Assembly: GCA_900542765.1 (NCBI GenBank)
Contig: UQOX01000012.1
Coordinates: forward strand, 4,488-68,487
DNA length: 64,000 bases
Direction of reading: 5' to 3'
Source: an uncultured Porphyromonadaceae bacterium
GTDB lineage: Bacteria; Bacteroidota; Bacteroidia; Bacteroidales; UBA11471
The position numbers and the translations under genes are program-made. The notes beneath the pieces are model-generated. The model ran no database searches. It was given only the letters and a program-made list of their open reading frames with translations, and was not told the DNA's origin. The stretch's first letter is position 1. Each line of letters starts with the position of its first letter. Shown one piece after another: positions 34,776 through 45,149 of the stretch.

Positions 34776-36119
34776 TTATAAATTGCGCACGCACTCCTTG
34801 AACTGGCGGCCCCGGTCTTCGTAACTCTTAAAGAGGTCGAAGCTGGCGCAACAGGGTGAGAGCAACACCGTATCGCCGGGTTCTGCCGCGGCAAAAGCCT
34901 TGTCTACGGCCTCTTTCATCGACAAGGCATCGCCGGCCATCGTCACCTTTCCATCGAAGAAATCGTGCAACTTGCGGTTGTCGACGCCCAGGCACACGAT
35001 GGCCTTGACCTTCTCGACCACAAGCGACTCGATTTCGGAATAGTCATTCCCCTTGTCCTTGCCGCCGAGAATGAGCACGACGGGGGTCGTCATGCTTTCG
35101 AGGGCATACCAGCACGAATTGACGTTGGTGGCTTTGGAATCGTTGATAAACGACACGCCGCGCACATCGGCCACCTTTTCGAGACGGTGTTCGACGCCCT
35201 TGAAGTCGGACAGCGCTTCGCGCACCTTCTCTTTTCTGATTTCGAGAATGCGGGCCGAGATGCCGGCCGCCATCGAGTTATAGAGGTTGTGCCGGCCGGG
35301 CAGGGAGAGTTCGGCCTCGTCCATGTCGAAAAACTCACCGGGGGTTTCGATGCAGAGACGTTCGTTCTCGACATAAGCCTTTGTCCCCTCCTCATGAGTA
35401 TCGGCAAAGGGGTACAGACGTGCCTTCAAGGGGTGTTTCGACAGCTCCCGGGTGATGACGGGGTCGTCGTTCCAAAAGACGAAAGCATCATCTTCGGTCT
35501 GGTTCTGCGTGATTCTGAATTTGGCATTGACATAATTCTGCATGTCATAGCCATAACGGTCGAGATGGTCGGGCGTGATATTGAGCAGCACGGCAATGTC
35601 GGCCTTGAAACGGTACATGTTGTCGAGCTGGAAACTGCTCAACTCGATGACATAGTAATCGTGATGCTCGGTGGCCACCTGCAAGGCAAGGCTCTTGCCC
35701 ACGTTACCGGCCAATCCCACGTCGAGACCGGCCTTTTTCAAAATATGATAGGTGAGCAACGTCGTGGTCGTCTTGCCGTTGCTGCCGGTGATGCAAATCA
35801 TGCGGGCATCGGTATAGCGGCCGGCAAACTCGATTTCGGAGATAATCGGGGTGCCCTGCTTGACCAACGCCTCGACCATGGGAGCCGTCTCGGGTATGCC
35901 GGGGCTCTTCACCACTTCATCGGCCGAGAGGATTTTCTCGGCGGTGTGTCCACCTTCTTCCCACTCGATACCATATTCGTCGAGCAGGTTTTTATAAACT
36001 TCCTTGATTCCTGACATATCCGAGACAAATACGTCGAAACCCTTGACTTTTGCCAAAACGGCGGCACCGGCTCCACTTTCGCCGGCACCCAATACGACCA
36101 TGCGTTTGTTCATATTCAT
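34776..36119 (-). CDS. murD: UDP-N-acetylmuramoylalanine-D-glutamate ligase
   Basis: A 447-residue Mur ligase adding D-glutamate. N-terminal loop LGAGESGAGAA, ATP loop CITGSNGKTTTTLL near residue 115, and LILGGKDKGNDY near residue 350 identify MurD. Two ATGs two codons apart (36119, 36113) could start it. Six bases after the mraY stop. Confidence 0.95.
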   Translation of the reverse strand: MNMNKRMVVLGAGESGAGAAVLAKVKGFDVFVSDMSGIKEVYKNLLDEYGIEWEEGGHTAEKILSADEVVKSPGIPETAPMVEALVKQGTPIISEIEFAGRYTDARMICITGSNGKTTTTLLTYHILKKAGLDVGLAGNVGKSLALQVATEHHDYYVIELSSFQLDNMYRFKADIAVLLNITPDHLDRYGYDMQNYVNAKFRITQNQTEDDAFVFWNDDPVITRELSKHPLKARLYPFADTHEEGTKAYVENERLCIETPGEFFDMDEAELSLPGRHNLYNSMAAGISARILEIRKEKVREALSDFKGVEHRLEKVADVRGVSFINDSKATNVNSCWYALESMTTPVVLILGGKDKGNDYSEIESLVVEKVKAIVCLGVDNRKLHDFFDGKVTMAGDALSMKEAVDKAFAAAEPGDTVLLSPCCASFDLFKSYEDRGRQFKECVRNL

Positions 36120-36125
36120 TTTTCC

Positions 36126-37379
36126 TTATCGCATTTTCAAAGTTACCAGCGTCAATGCAGCCAAGATGATGCCTATAATCCAGAAGCGTATCACAATCTT
36201 CGACTCGGGTATCGGTGCAAAGGGCTTTTTCCACAAGGCGTCGATGCTCTCGCCGGCTTTCTGAAAATGGTGATGCAACGGCGCCATCTTGAAAAGTCGC
36301 CGCCCTTCGCCATACCGACGTTTGGTGTATTTAAAATAAGATACCTGCATGATGACCGAAAGGCTCTCGACCAGGAAAATGCCGCACAACAACGGCGTGA
36401 GCAGCTCCTTGTGTATGAGCACGGCAAAGACACCGATAATGCCTCCTATGGTGAGGCTGCCGGTGTCGCCCATGAATACCTGTGCCGGGTAGGCGTTATA
36501 CCAGAGGAAGCCGATGGTAGCCCCGATGAAGGCCATCGAAAAGACAACCAGCTCCTCACTCCCGGGTATATACATGATATTGAGGTAGGAGGCATAGGCT
36601 ATGTGGCCCGAGAGATAGGCCATGATGGCCAGTGCCGCCCCGATGATGGCCGACGAGCCGGTAGCCAGACCGTCGAGACCGTCGGTGAGATTGGCGCCGT
36701 TCGAGACGGCCGTCACCACGAGAATGGTGACCAGTATGAAGATAATCCAGCCGGCCGTCTGGGCATGGTCGCCGAGGAAAGGCACCAGGTCGGCATAGTC
36801 GAAGTTGTTGTTCTTGACAAAAGGTATTGTCGTCTGTGTCGACTTGATATTCTCGGGGAGGTACTGCACCTCGGCCGTGTCGTCTTTCTGCACCGTGATG
36901 TTCTCGCGTATCACCGCATCGGGACTCAGATAGAGCGACACGCCCACGATGAGGCCCAGCCCCACCTGACCGAAAATCTTGAACCGCCCGTGCAGCCCCT
37001 CCTTGTTGTGATATTTGAGTTTCATATAGTCATCGAGGAATCCGATGGCACCCATCCACACGGTCGTGACAAGCATCAAAATCATGTAGAGGTTGTCGAG
37101 ACGTCCCACCAGCAGGCAGGGCACCAGTATCGAGATGATAATGATGATACCGCCCATCGTGGGGGTACCCTTTTTGCTCATTTGGCCTTCGAGACCGAGG
37201 TTGCGCACGATTTCACCTATCTGCATGCGCTGCAAACGCGAGATGATGCGCCGACCGATAATGGTCGAAATGAAAAGCGACAAGATGAGCGCCATGCCCG
37301 AACGGAACGAAATATACCGGAACACACCCGTTCCGGGTATGTCCCACTCATCGAGCAACTGAAACAATGGATATAGCAT
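36126..37379 (-). CDS. mraY: Phospho-N-acetylmuramoyl-pentapeptide-transferase
   Basis: A 417-residue polytopic membrane enzyme making lipid I. Motifs GTPTMGG, the aspartates in [23 protein letters not shown] and the HHHFQ block ([10 protein letters not shown]) are intact. About 50 residues longer than E. coli MraY because of an extra periplasmic loop around residues 160-215, which is usual in Bacteroidota. Confidence 0.95.
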   Translation of the reverse strand: MLYPLFQLLDEWDIPGTGVFRYISFRSGMALILSLFISTIIGRRIISRLQRMQIGEIVRNLGLEGQMSKKGTPTMGGIIIIISILVPCLLVGRLDNLYMILMLVTTVWMGAIGFLDDYMKLKYHNKEGLHGRFKIFGQVGLGLIVGVSLYLSPDAVIRENITVQKDDTAEVQYLPENIKSTQTTIPFVKNNNFDYADLVPFLGDHAQTAGWIIFILVTILVVTAVSNGANLTDGLDGLATGSSAIIGAALAIMAYLSGHIAYASYLNIMYIPGSEELVVFSMAFIGATIGFLWYNAYPAQVFMGDTGSLTIGGIIGVFAVLIHKELLTPLLCGIFLVESLSVIMQVSYFKYTKRRYGEGRRLFKMAPLHHHFQKAGESIDALWKKPFAPIPESKIVIRFWIIGIILAALTLVTLKMR

Positions 37380-37394
37380 GATTCTTCTCCGGTT

Positions 37395-38846
37395 TTACTC
37401 ATTAAACAGGCGTTCCACCTCTTCGCGGTCGTTGAAGTGGTGTTTCACGCCCTCTATCTCCTGGTAGTCTTCATGGCCTTTGCCGGCGACAAGCACCACA
37501 TCGCCGGGCTGAGCCAGCTGGGTGGCCGCGCGTATGGCTTCGCGGCGGTCGGCAATGACCAGTGTCCGACGGCGCTGCGCCGCATCGAGGCCGGCCAGCA
37601 TGTCGTCGAGAATATCCTGGGGCTTCTCATAGCGGGGGTTGTCCGACGTGAGGATTACCTTATCGCTCCACTTGGCCGCCTCTTGGGCCATGAGCGGACG
37701 TTTTCCCTTGTCGCGGTTGCCTCCGGCACCCACCACGGTGATGACATGCCCCCGGCGACCCACCACCTCGCGTATCGACGTGAGGACATTGGTAAGCGCG
37801 TCGGGCGTATGGGCATAGTCGATGATAGCCGTGTATTTCTGCGGGGCGTGCAACGTCTGGAAGCGTCCCGAAACCGGGACCAGCCGGCTGAGGGCTATCA
37901 GCACCTTCTCGGGATTCTCGCCCAGAAGACAGGCCGCGCCATAGACCGCCAGCAGATTGTAGGCGTTGAATTTGCCCACGAACTGCACCTCCACCTCCCG
38001 GCCGTTCACTTCGAGCGTCGTACCGTCGAGGCGGCTCTCGATGATGCGGCCCTTGTAGTCGGCCAGCGTATTCAAGGCATAAGTGTGCTTGGCGGCACGG
38101 GTGTTTTGCAACATGACGGCGCCGTTTTTCTCGTCGGCATTGGTAAGGGCAAAGGCATCTTGCGGCAGGTCGTCGAAGAAACGTTTTTTGGCTTTGAGAT
38201 AAGCCTGCACGGTCTTATGATAGTCGAGGTGGTCACGGGTGAGATTGGTAAAAATACCTCCGGCAAATTCGAGGCCGGCGATGCGTCGCTGGTCGACCGA
38301 GTGCGAACTCACCTCCATGAAAGCATACCGGCAACCGGCATCGACCATCTCGCGCAACAAGCGGTGCAGGGTGAGAGGGTCAGGGGTGGTGTGGTCGGTC
38401 GGGATAGCCCGGTCGTCGACATAGTTGCACACGGTCGAGAGCAACCCCACCTTCTCGCCAAAGAGGCGAAACATCTCATAGAGCAGCGTGGCAATGGTGG
38501 TCTTGCCATTGGTCCCGGTCACACCCACCAAGGTGAGTTGTCGCGACGGCTCGCCATACCAAGCCGAGGCCAACAGGCCCAATGCTTCGCGGCTCTCGGG
38601 GGTCACGACATAGGTGACAGCCGGCGAAAACTCGGCCGGCAACTCCTCGCACACGATAGCCGCAGCCCCTTGGGCCTCGGCTTTGGAGATAAAGGTGTGC
38701 CCGTCGACCGAGACACCGCGCACGGCCACAAAAAGCGAGCCGGCAGCCACCCGGCGCGAGTCGGCTTCGACAGACGATATTTCGACCGCGTCGTTTCCCA
38801 CGATGCGGGACACATGCAATTCGCGAAGAAGATTTTTCAGTTGCAT
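37395..38846 (-). CDS. murE: UDP-MurNAc-tripeptide synthetase, meso-diaminopimelate type
   Basis: A 483-residue Mur ligase. ATP loop [15 protein letters not shown] near residue 108 and DYAHTPDAL near 345 are typical. The DNPR motif in [11 protein letters not shown] near residue 405 is the signature of enzymes selecting meso-diaminopimelate, so the peptidoglycan is predicted to be mDAP-linked. Ten bases after the ftsI stop. Confidence 0.95.
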   Translation of the reverse strand: MQLKNLLRELHVSRIVGNDAVEISSVEADSRRVAAGSLFVAVRGVSVDGHTFISKAEAQGAAAIVCEELPAEFSPAVTYVVTPESREALGLLASAWYGEPSRQLTLVGVTGTNGKTTIATLLYEMFRLFGEKVGLLSTVCNYVDDRAIPTDHTTPDPLTLHRLLREMVDAGCRYAFMEVSSHSVDQRRIAGLEFAGGIFTNLTRDHLDYHKTVQAYLKAKKRFFDDLPQDAFALTNADEKNGAVMLQNTRAAKHTYALNTLADYKGRIIESRLDGTTLEVNGREVEVQFVGKFNAYNLLAVYGAACLLGENPEKVLIALSRLVPVSGRFQTLHAPQKYTAIIDYAHTPDALTNVLTSIREVVGRRGHVITVVGAGGNRDKGKRPLMAQEAAKWSDKVILTSDNPRYEKPQDILDDMLAGLDAAQRRRTLVIADRREAIRAATQLAQPGDVVLVAGKGHEDYQEIEGVKHHFNDREEVERLFNE

Positions 38847-38856
38847 ACTCTCTCTT

Positions 38857-41022
38857 TTACTTCAATATGATGGTTATTTTGTTTCCCCGATAGACCCGGC
38901 GACCCACAGGCAACGACTGGCGCACCACCTTGCCCTGCCCCTCGACATTGACCCGCAGGCCGACCCGTTCGAGCAGATAGATGGCATCGCGGGCTCCCAT
39001 ACCCACGACATCGGGCACCGTGACGCGATTGGGTTCGATGCGATTCATGACAATGGTATAGTCGTGCGAACGTACGGTCACCCAGTCGTCTTCATTCTCG
39101 CCCGACGGTTCGGGAGCCACAAAGGGCAAAGAGAGGCGACGGCACACATAGGTCGCGTCTTCGAGGTTTCCTTTCTTGATGGTGGGCATCTTGGCAAAGA
39201 CCGTGTCGGGAGCAAGGGTTTCCTCACCGGGGAGGAAACCGCGGGCATACATCTCCTCGGCCACCGTGCGGAGCACGGCTCCGGGCATGGTACCGCCCGA
39301 AGGATAACCGATGCGGGGCGCCGACACGACCACGATGCCCGAATATTTGGGATTCTCGGCCGGGAAATATCCGCAGAACGACACGCGGTGGCGCACGATG
39401 TTGCCTTTATACCCGGCTTTTCCCTGGTGGATTTGCGCCGTACCGGTCTTCCCGGCAATCTGCACATAGTCCGAACTTACCGCCTTGCGGCCATGCGCCG
39501 TGCCTTTCTGCACGACATCGGCCAGCATCTGCTGAATCTCTTTCAGCGTTTGCGGCTTGCACATCTGCCGGGTGACCACTTCGGTCTCGAACTCTTCTTC
39601 CACATCGCCGTTCTCGCTGACGCCGGCAATGATATAGGGCTTTATCATCTTACCGCCATTGGCAATGCCATTATAGAACATGAGGGTATAGATGGGAGGA
39701 ATCGTCACTTCATAGCCGAAGCTCATCCAGGGCAGGGAGAGTTTCGACCAGGCGGGATTGGGCTTGCCGTCGGCCGTCACGGGATATTTGATGACCGGAG
39801 CCAAGGCGCCGGGGATACCCAGGTCGACTTTCTTGTTGAGTCCTATGGCATAAAGGCCGTCGACAAATTTCCGCGGGTCGTTCTCAAACCCTTTCAAGAC
39901 GATTTTCGAGATACCGATGTTCGACGAGTACCAGATGGTCTGAGCCGCCGTGAGATTTTCATATCCGCCCTTGCGATAGTTGTGGTCATACATCGGCTGA
40001 CGGGCATAGACAAACTTGCCCTTTTCACCGTAAAAAATATCATCGGGACGCACCACGCCGGCGTCCAAAGCCACCATCATCGAAGCGGTCTTGAAGGTCG
40101 AGCCCGGTTCGATGAGGTCGCTCACCGCATGGTTTACCCCCTCCTTGTAGGAACCGTCGGCCTGACGGTCGAGGTTGGCGATGGCGCGTATGGCCCCCGT
40201 CTCCACCTCCATGATAATGGCCACCCCGTAATCGGCCTGCGTCTCTTGCAGTTTGTCGAGCAGGGCCGACTCGGCCATATCTTGTATGTCGACGTCAATG
40301 GTCGTGAGAATATCTTTCCCGGCTACCGGCTTGCTGAGAATCTCCTCGACCCACTGCCACTGCACGCGCTGACGCACCCGCTTGCCGTTGGTACCCCGCA
40401 GCAAAGAGTCGCAGGCCAACTCCACGCCCGAGGCTCCGCCCCGGCTCTCCCCGTCTTCACGGGCGGCATACACGCTGCCCACCGTGCTGGTGGCCAACTG
40501 GTCGAAAGGCCGTTCGCGGCTCAGCAGCTCTTCAAACACGAGGCCGCTCTTGTTGGAGTTTTTCTGATTGAAGAAAGGGTATTCGAGAATCTCTTTCATC
40601 TGCACATAGGAGATGCGGCTGTAAGAGAGACGGTAGTGACGGCGGTAACGGCTCGAAAAGCCGGCGCGCAAATGGGCTTTGTACTCCTCGGCCGTGCGAT
40701 CACCGGGCATCTTGGCCAACGCCCGGCACAAGGGGTCGAGATAGCGGTTGAAGGTATCACGGTTGAAGCCGTCGGCCGCAAAATCCATATACATCGTATA
40801 ACGGGGCATCGTCGTGGCCAGCAAGCGGCCATCGGCTGCCAAGATATTGCCTCGCGTCGCATAGACGGGCACCGTGTCGTAGAGCGGCTTTTCGGCCTTG
40901 GCCTGCCACCGGGCCCGTTCGAAGATGATCGTACGCGACATCTTGAAGAGAATGGCCACACACGCCAAAGCGATGGCCATGACAATCAACAAATATCTGA
41001 AATGCAACCCCTTACTCGTCAT
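38857..41022 (-). CDS. ftsI: Septal transpeptidase FtsI / PBP3 with C-terminal PASTA domain
   Basis: A 721-residue class B penicillin-binding protein. One transmembrane anchor at residues 9-27, PBP dimerisation region, then the transpeptidase with nucleophile S308 in STFK, SSN at 366-368 and KTG at 525-527. A single PASTA domain occupies about residues 658-721 ([14 protein letters not shown] onward). It crosslinks septal peptidoglycan with FtsW. Its start overlaps the ftsL-like stop by 11 bases. Confidence 0.95.
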   Translation of the reverse strand: MTSKGLHFRYLLIVMAIALACVAILFKMSRTIIFERARWQAKAEKPLYDTVPVYATRGNILAADGRLLATTMPRYTMYMDFAADGFNRDTFNRYLDPLCRALAKMPGDRTAEEYKAHLRAGFSSRYRRHYRLSYSRISYVQMKEILEYPFFNQKNSNKSGLVFEELLSRERPFDQLATSTVGSVYAAREDGESRGGASGVELACDSLLRGTNGKRVRQRVQWQWVEEILSKPVAGKDILTTIDVDIQDMAESALLDKLQETQADYGVAIIMEVETGAIRAIANLDRQADGSYKEGVNHAVSDLIEPGSTFKTASMMVALDAGVVRPDDIFYGEKGKFVYARQPMYDHNYRKGGYENLTAAQTIWYSSNIGISKIVLKGFENDPRKFVDGLYAIGLNKKVDLGIPGALAPVIKYPVTADGKPNPAWSKLSLPWMSFGYEVTIPPIYTLMFYNGIANGGKMIKPYIIAGVSENGDVEEEFETEVVTRQMCKPQTLKEIQQMLADVVQKGTAHGRKAVSSDYVQIAGKTGTAQIHQGKAGYKGNIVRHRVSFCGYFPAENPKYSGIVVVSAPRIGYPSGGTMPGAVLRTVAEEMYARGFLPGEETLAPDTVFAKMPTIKKGNLEDATYVCRRLSLPFVAPEPSGENEDDWVTVRSHDYTIVMNRIEPNRVTVPDVVGMGARDAIYLLERVGLRVNVEGQGKVVRQSLPVGRRVYRGNKITIILK

Positions 41023-41422
41023 AAGACTCCCGTTTTAATGTGTACGAAGGGGTTTTGGCCGAACGAATATCGACCCCTCTCTCCTCGAAAAGTTTCTCGA
41101 TGTGCGAAGGGCGGCTCACGCCGGTCAACTCCGACGACAAGGTCGTTGCCTCGTAGCGCAGCTCGGTCTCCCGCGTGCGCAACCGCTCTATCTCGGCCAT
41201 TTTGCGATGGCAGCTATACCGGTTGCCGATGTAGCAGAACAAGAGTATCAACAGAATAAGACACGCCTTCCACTTGCGATAGAAGAAATCGAACGACACG
41301 ATTTCTCCCTCGAAAAGTTCTTTCATGAAATGCACAAGACGAGCCTGCGTCTTGGAAAGGGAAGCCTCATCGGAGGTCGGGATATTCTCTTTTGTTTCTT
41401 GATTCTCGTCCATATCTCTCAT
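41012..41422 (-). CDS. FtsL-like division protein
   Basis: A 136-residue bitopic protein: acidic cytosolic part of about 50 residues, one transmembrane segment near residues 53-66, then a basic and helical periplasmic part (RKMAEIERLRTRETELRYEATTLSSEL) fitting a short coiled coil. Size, topology and place between rsmH and ftsI match FtsL, which is too divergent for sequence recognition alone. The start at 41422 overlaps the rsmH stop (ATGA); an ATG three codons later is an alternative. Confidence 0.85.
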   Translation of the reverse strand: MRDMDENQETKENIPTSDEASLSKTQARLVHFMKELFEGEIVSFDFFYRKWKACLILLILLFCYIGNRYSCHRKMAEIERLRTRETELRYEATTLSSELTGVSRPSHIEKLFEERGVDIRSAKTPSYTLKRESYDE

Positions 41423-42333
41423 TCAGGTTTTTCGGCAATGCGCAATTTGGCACTGCGGGCTCTCGGGTTACGGGCCACCTCCTCATCATCGGGTACAATC
41501 ACCTTGTTGTTGACCGGCCGCAGGGGAGCTTCGATGCGGCCGAAGAAATCTTTCTCGGCACGGCCCTCGAAATTCCCGGTCTTGAAAAAGTTTTTCACCA
41601 GGCGGTCTTCGAGCGAATGGTAGGTAAGCACCGCGATGCGTCCGCCGGGACGCACCAGTTCGCTGGCCGAGAGGAGCATGCGACGCAACGCCTCCATCTC
41701 GTGGTTGACCTCGATGCGCAACGCCTGAAAGAGTTGCGCCAGTTCTTTCTTCTCCTGACGTCTATCGATATAGGGCATGACGACATCGACCAACCGGGCG
41801 GTCGTGTCGATTTTCTGCACGCGTCGGGCCGAGACAATCGCCTCGGCTATGCGACGGGCCGTGCGCAGCTCCCCATAGAGGTAGAACAGGTCGGCCAACT
41901 GCTCTTGTGTGTATTCCTCGACAATATCGGCCGCCGTCGTGCGGGCACGGCGGTTCATGCGCATGTCGAGCGCCCCGTCGAGACGGAACGAGAATCCGCG
42001 TTCCGAAGCGTCGAAGTGATGAAACGAGACACCCAGGTCGGCCAGCAAACCGTCGATTTGCTCCACGCCGTGGTAACGCATGAAATTTTTGAGGAAACGG
42101 AAATTGCTTCGCACAAAGGTGAACCGGGGGTCATCGATGCGATTGGCGCACGCATCTTCGTCCTGATCGAAAGCATAGAGATGCCCGCCCTCGCCCAGAC
42201 GGTCGAGTATCGCCCGCGAATGTCCGCCTCCGCCAAAGGTCACGTCGACATAAGTGCCATCGGGTCGCAAGGCCAATCCGCCGATGCAGGCGTCAAGCAG
42301 TGCAGGTATATGATAGACAGAAGATTGCATCAA
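41419..42333 (-). CDS. rsmH: 16S rRNA (cytosine(1402)-N4)-methyltransferase
   Basis: A 304-residue RsmH (MraW). SAM loop VDVTFGGGGHSRAIL, ADLGVSFHHFD, GFSFRLDGALDMRM and TYHSLEDRLVK are all diagnostic. First gene of the dcw cluster here; mraZ, its usual upstream partner, is not present in the 228 bases before the next, divergent gene. Confidence 0.96.
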   Translation of the reverse strand: MMQSSVYHIPALLDACIGGLALRPDGTYVDVTFGGGGHSRAILDRLGEGGHLYAFDQDEDACANRIDDPRFTFVRSNFRFLKNFMRYHGVEQIDGLLADLGVSFHHFDASERGFSFRLDGALDMRMNRRARTTAADIVEEYTQEQLADLFYLYGELRTARRIAEAIVSARRVQKIDTTARLVDVVMPYIDRRQEKKELAQLFQALRIEVNHEMEALRRMLLSASELVRPGGRIAVLTYHSLEDRLVKNFFKTGNFEGRAEKDFFGRIEAPLRPVNNKVIVPDDEEVARNPRARSAKLRIAEKPE

Positions 42334-42533
42334 TTTGTTCGAGTAGATGTTTTAGTGGGTAAAAGTAGTAAGAAAAACACGGACGCACACCATATTTTCT
42401 ATTTTTTTTTCAACAATTTTCTCAACAGTCACGCGCACCCGTCAAGAAGCGACAAAATCCACAAAACGAGGGCAAAACCGTTTGAAAAATACATTTTTCT
42501 TTATTTAAAAAGTCTTATTCTATAAAGAATCAC

Positions 42534-42541
42534 TATCTTTG
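42534..42541 (+). promoter_or_regulatory. -7 promoter element for the acyltransferase pair
   Basis: TATCTTTG on the plus strand, 20 bases before the ATG at 42562. A matching good element for the divergent dcw cluster was not found; TACTTTTA on the minus strand near 42360-42367 is the closest. Confidence 0.6.
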
Positions 42542-42561
42542 TCCGTTTTTCCAGGTAAACG

Positions 42562-43410
42562 ATGGACGAAAAAAAGATTTTATACGTTGACGTAGAAGAG
42601 GTTGTGAGAAAGAAATCGCCGCGAATCGCGCGAAAGATTCCGCGTTTTGTCTTCAACTACATCAAGCGCACCATTCAGGAAGACCGCATCAACCGCTTCT
42701 TGAAGACCTACCCCCATGTGCGCGGCGTCGACTTCGCCGAGACCCTGCTCGAATATCTCGACATCACCGTGCGTCTCGACGGAGAAAAGAACATACCCGA
42801 GAAAGGCCGTTTCATCTTTGCCTCGAACCACCCGCTGGGCGGTCTCGACGGCGTAGCCCTCATCGCCGTGCTGGGGCGGAAATACAATCGCGACATCAAG
42901 TTTGTCGTCAACGACCTGCTCATGGCCATCGAGCCCCTGACAGACAATTTCCTGCCCATCAACAAATACGGCAAGCAAGACAAGGACAAGGCCGACGCAC
43001 TGGGCAAAGCCTATGAAGGCAACGGGCAGATGGCCGTCTTCCCGGCCGGCCTCGTTTCGCGCCGACAAGGGAACGAAATCAAAGACCTCACTTGGAACAA
43101 GGCATTCATCGCCAAAAGCGTACAATACCAACGCGACATCATTCCCATCTGGTTCGAAGGATACAATTCATCTTTCTTCTACCGCTTTGCCCGTTGGCGC
43201 AAACGACTGGGGCTGAAATTCAACATCGAGCTGATCTACCTGCCCGACGAGATGTTCCGCAGCGAGAAGAAAACCTTCACCATACACTTTGGCAAACCCA
43301 TTCCGTGGCAGACCTTCGACAACTCCAAAACCCGCATGGAGTGGGCCCAATATGTCAAAGAACAAGTTTATAGCATCAGAGACAGTCTAAACAAACCCAA
43401 ACGGATATGA
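42562..43410 (+). CDS. glsA: PlsC-like acyltransferase, probable glycine-lipid O-acyltransferase
   Basis: A 282-residue member of the lysophosphatidic acid acyltransferase fold. The catalytic HX4D motif reads NHPLGGLD near residue 91 and an FPAGLVSRR block follows. Next to it is an N-acyltransferase of the OlsB/GlsB type, overlapping by four bases. In Bacteroides thetaiotaomicron a pair of this kind (GlsA, GlsB) makes glycine lipids; the symbol is given on that analogy. No transmembrane segment is obvious; likely membrane-peripheral. Confidence 0.75.
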   Translation: MDEKKILYVDVEEVVRKKSPRIARKIPRFVFNYIKRTIQEDRINRFLKTYPHVRGVDFAETLLEYLDITVRLDGEKNIPEKGRFIFASNHPLGGLDGVALIAVLGRKYNRDIKFVVNDLLMAIEPLTDNFLPINKYGKQDKDKADALGKAYEGNGQMAVFPAGLVSRRQGNEIKDLTWNKAFIAKSVQYQRDIIPIWFEGYNSSFFYRFARWRKRLGLKFNIELIYLPDEMFRSEKKTFTIHFGKPIPWQTFDNSKTRMEWAQYVKEQVYSIRDSLNKPKRI

Positions 43411-44336
43411 AAGAAATCATTGCCCCCATTGAACGAGAAAAAATAGAGGCCGAACTCACGCCCGAACGTTTTCTGCGCACAACCAACAAGGGGGGAAACG
43501 AAATCTATGTCGTCGACTACAAGAACGCCCCCTACACCATGCAGGAGATAGGCCGGTTGCGCGAAATCGCATTCCGGACGGCCGGCGGAGGTACCGGGAA
43601 GGAGACCGACATCGACATGTACGACACGATGGAGCCCCCCTGCCAGCAGCTCATCGTGTGGGATCCCGACGCCAAAGAGATTCTCGGCGGATACCGCTTT
43701 ATCTTGGGTGAAAACATGCGGTATGACCAAGAAGGGCGTCCCATTATCGCCATCGCCCACATGTTCGACTTCTCGCCGAAATTCATTCAGGAATATATGC
43801 CCCACACCATCGAGTTGGGCCGTTCGTTTGTCTCGGTCGAATACCAGTCGACCCGCGCCGGAGCCAAAGGACTCTTCGCCCTCGACAATCTGTGGGACGG
43901 GCTGGGAGCCCTTATCGTCATCTACCCGCAAATCAAATACTTCTTCGGCAAAGTGACCATGTATCCCACCTTCTCGGTCAAAGGCCGCAACATGATACTC
44001 TACTTCCTCAACAAGCATTTTGCCGATACCGAGCACCTCGTATGGCCCCGCACCCCGCTCGAAACCAACAGCGACTATGACGAGTTGCGGCGCATCTTCC
44101 CCGAAGGGAACTCGTTCAAAGACGATTATAAGATACTCAACCAGGAGGTACGCGCATTGGGCTTCAACATTCCCCCGCTGGTCAACAGCTACATGAGCCT
44201 GTCGCCCACGATGCGCATGTTCGGCACCGCCATCAACAACGAGTTTGGCGACGTCGAAGAGTCGGGTATCCTCATCGCCATCGACGAAATACTCGAAGAG
44301 AAAAAGAAACGCCACGTCGACACATACGAACGATAA
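43407..44336 (+). CDS. glsB: Amino-acid N-acyltransferase, probable glycine-lipid synthase
   Basis: A 309-residue GNAT-fold protein of the OlsB / hemolysin-like group, which transfers a 3-hydroxy fatty acid from acyl-ACP to an amino acid amino group. Visible landmarks: REIAFRTAGGGTGKETDID, GGYRFILGE, and ELGRSFVSVEYQ. GlsB would make N-acyl-glycine, then GlsA esterifies the hydroxyl. The ATGA overlap with glsA argues for coupled function. Whether glycine or ornithine is used cannot be told from sequence. Confidence 0.75.
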   Translation: MKEIIAPIEREKIEAELTPERFLRTTNKGGNEIYVVDYKNAPYTMQEIGRLREIAFRTAGGGTGKETDIDMYDTMEPPCQQLIVWDPDAKEILGGYRFILGENMRYDQEGRPIIAIAHMFDFSPKFIQEYMPHTIELGRSFVSVEYQSTRAGAKGLFALDNLWDGLGALIVIYPQIKYFFGKVTMYPTFSVKGRNMILYFLNKHFADTEHLVWPRTPLETNSDYDELRRIFPEGNSFKDDYKILNQEVRALGFNIPPLVNSYMSLSPTMRMFGTAINNEFGDVEESGILIAIDEILEEKKKRHVDTYER

Positions 44337-44355
44337 AAAACCGCGATTTCATCGA

Positions 44356-44395
44356 AAAAAGCAGGCTTGCCTCCTCGGAGACAAGCCTGCTTTTT
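44356..44395. terminator. Bidirectional terminator between glsB and the thioesterase gene
   Basis: Long stem AAAAAGCAGGCTTG with CAAGCCTGCTTTTT, extended inside by CTCC/GGAG. A-run and T-run on either side serve converging genes. Confidence 0.92.
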
Positions 44396-44410
44396 ATCGG
44401 ACGGTCCCGC

Positions 44411-44839
44411 TTAAAACGCACGACCCTCATAGGCTTCGATGGCCTCACGCCATTCCTGCGAAATGACCTTGGTCGTCCCGCTCTTGAAATCGAAGCCCAC
44501 CAGCGCCGTTTCACAATTGGCCTTCACCGTCCCGGTCTTTACATCGACAATCTGTTGCAAAAGTTTCACGCTCTTGTTCCCGATGGAGAGCGTCGTGGTC
44601 TGCACCGCTATCTCATCGTGGACAAAAATCGGCAGCAGGAAGTTGGCATTCACATTGGCAATCACCAGGTCAATCTCTTGCAGCTGCGTCATCTGCGGGC
44701 GTACAGCCGCGAAATAGTTCACTTTCCCGAGGTCATAGAAGGTGAAATAGACCGAGTTGTTGACATGCCCCAGCGGGTCGATGTCGTTAAATCGCACCTG
44801 AACGGGCACGGTATGCTTGAATAGAGGTTGTTGTGTCAT
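44411..44839 (-). CDS. Acyl-CoA/ACP thioesterase (4HBT hotdog fold)
   Basis: A 142-residue hotdog thioesterase with the catalytic loop RFNDIDPLGHVNNSVY near residues 16-31 and the helix-strand pattern of the YbgC/4-hydroxybenzoyl-CoA thioesterase group. Substrate unknown. It is the last gene of the recF-DciA-thioesterase unit and begins 15 bases after the DciA-like stop. Confidence 0.9.
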   Translation of the reverse strand: MTQQPLFKHTVPVQVRFNDIDPLGHVNNSVYFTFYDLGKVNYFAAVRPQMTQLQEIDLVIANVNANFLLPIFVHDEIAVQTTTLSIGNKSVKLLQQIVDVKTGTVKANCETALVGFDFKSGTTKVISQEWREAIEAYEGRAF

Positions 44840-44854
44840 ATCGTTTCTGTCGGA

Positions 44855-45145
44855 TTATCGAAATACAATATCATTTATCACCTTCCGCCCCATCTCCTCG
44901 TTGAGCCGTTGCAACAGCGAGGCTTTGCAGCTCAACAGTTCGTTCCGCAACACGGCCGAGGAGAGCGTGACATACATCACCCCCGACCTCACCTGCACCC
45001 GCGTGGTGTACTGGGTAACGGCCGGGCCGAAAATCTCGCGCCACAACACCGCCGCCTGCGTCTCGTCGAGACGGCGGTCGATGTGCAGGTCGGAGAGAAT
45101 CTGCGGGAGCAGCTCGCTGAGGCGTTGGGGGTCTTTCCGTTGCAT
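44855..45145 (-). CDS. DUF721 / DciA-like protein
   Basis: A 96-residue protein with the DUF721 pattern: W-x-x-I-x-G-P-x-V (VLWREIFGPAVTQYT), then a basic beta strand, LSSAVLRNELLSCKASLLQRLNEE and a final hydrophobic strand. DciA proteins load the replicative helicase in many bacteria lacking DnaC; being next to recF fits a DNA role. Short compared with DciA of proteobacteria but usual for the phylum. Confidence 0.85.
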   Translation of the reverse strand: MQRKDPQRLSELLPQILSDLHIDRRLDETQAAVLWREIFGPAVTQYTTRVQVRSGVMYVTLSSAVLRNELLSCKASLLQRLNEEMGRKVINDIVFR

Positions 45146-45149
45146 AGGG

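Noticed and set aside
38614..41259. An 881-codon plus-strand frame antisense to ftsI and murE
   Set aside because: It mirrors the codon structure of GC-rich genes on the other strand; its sequence shows no family motifs, while the minus strand has complete FtsI and MurE.
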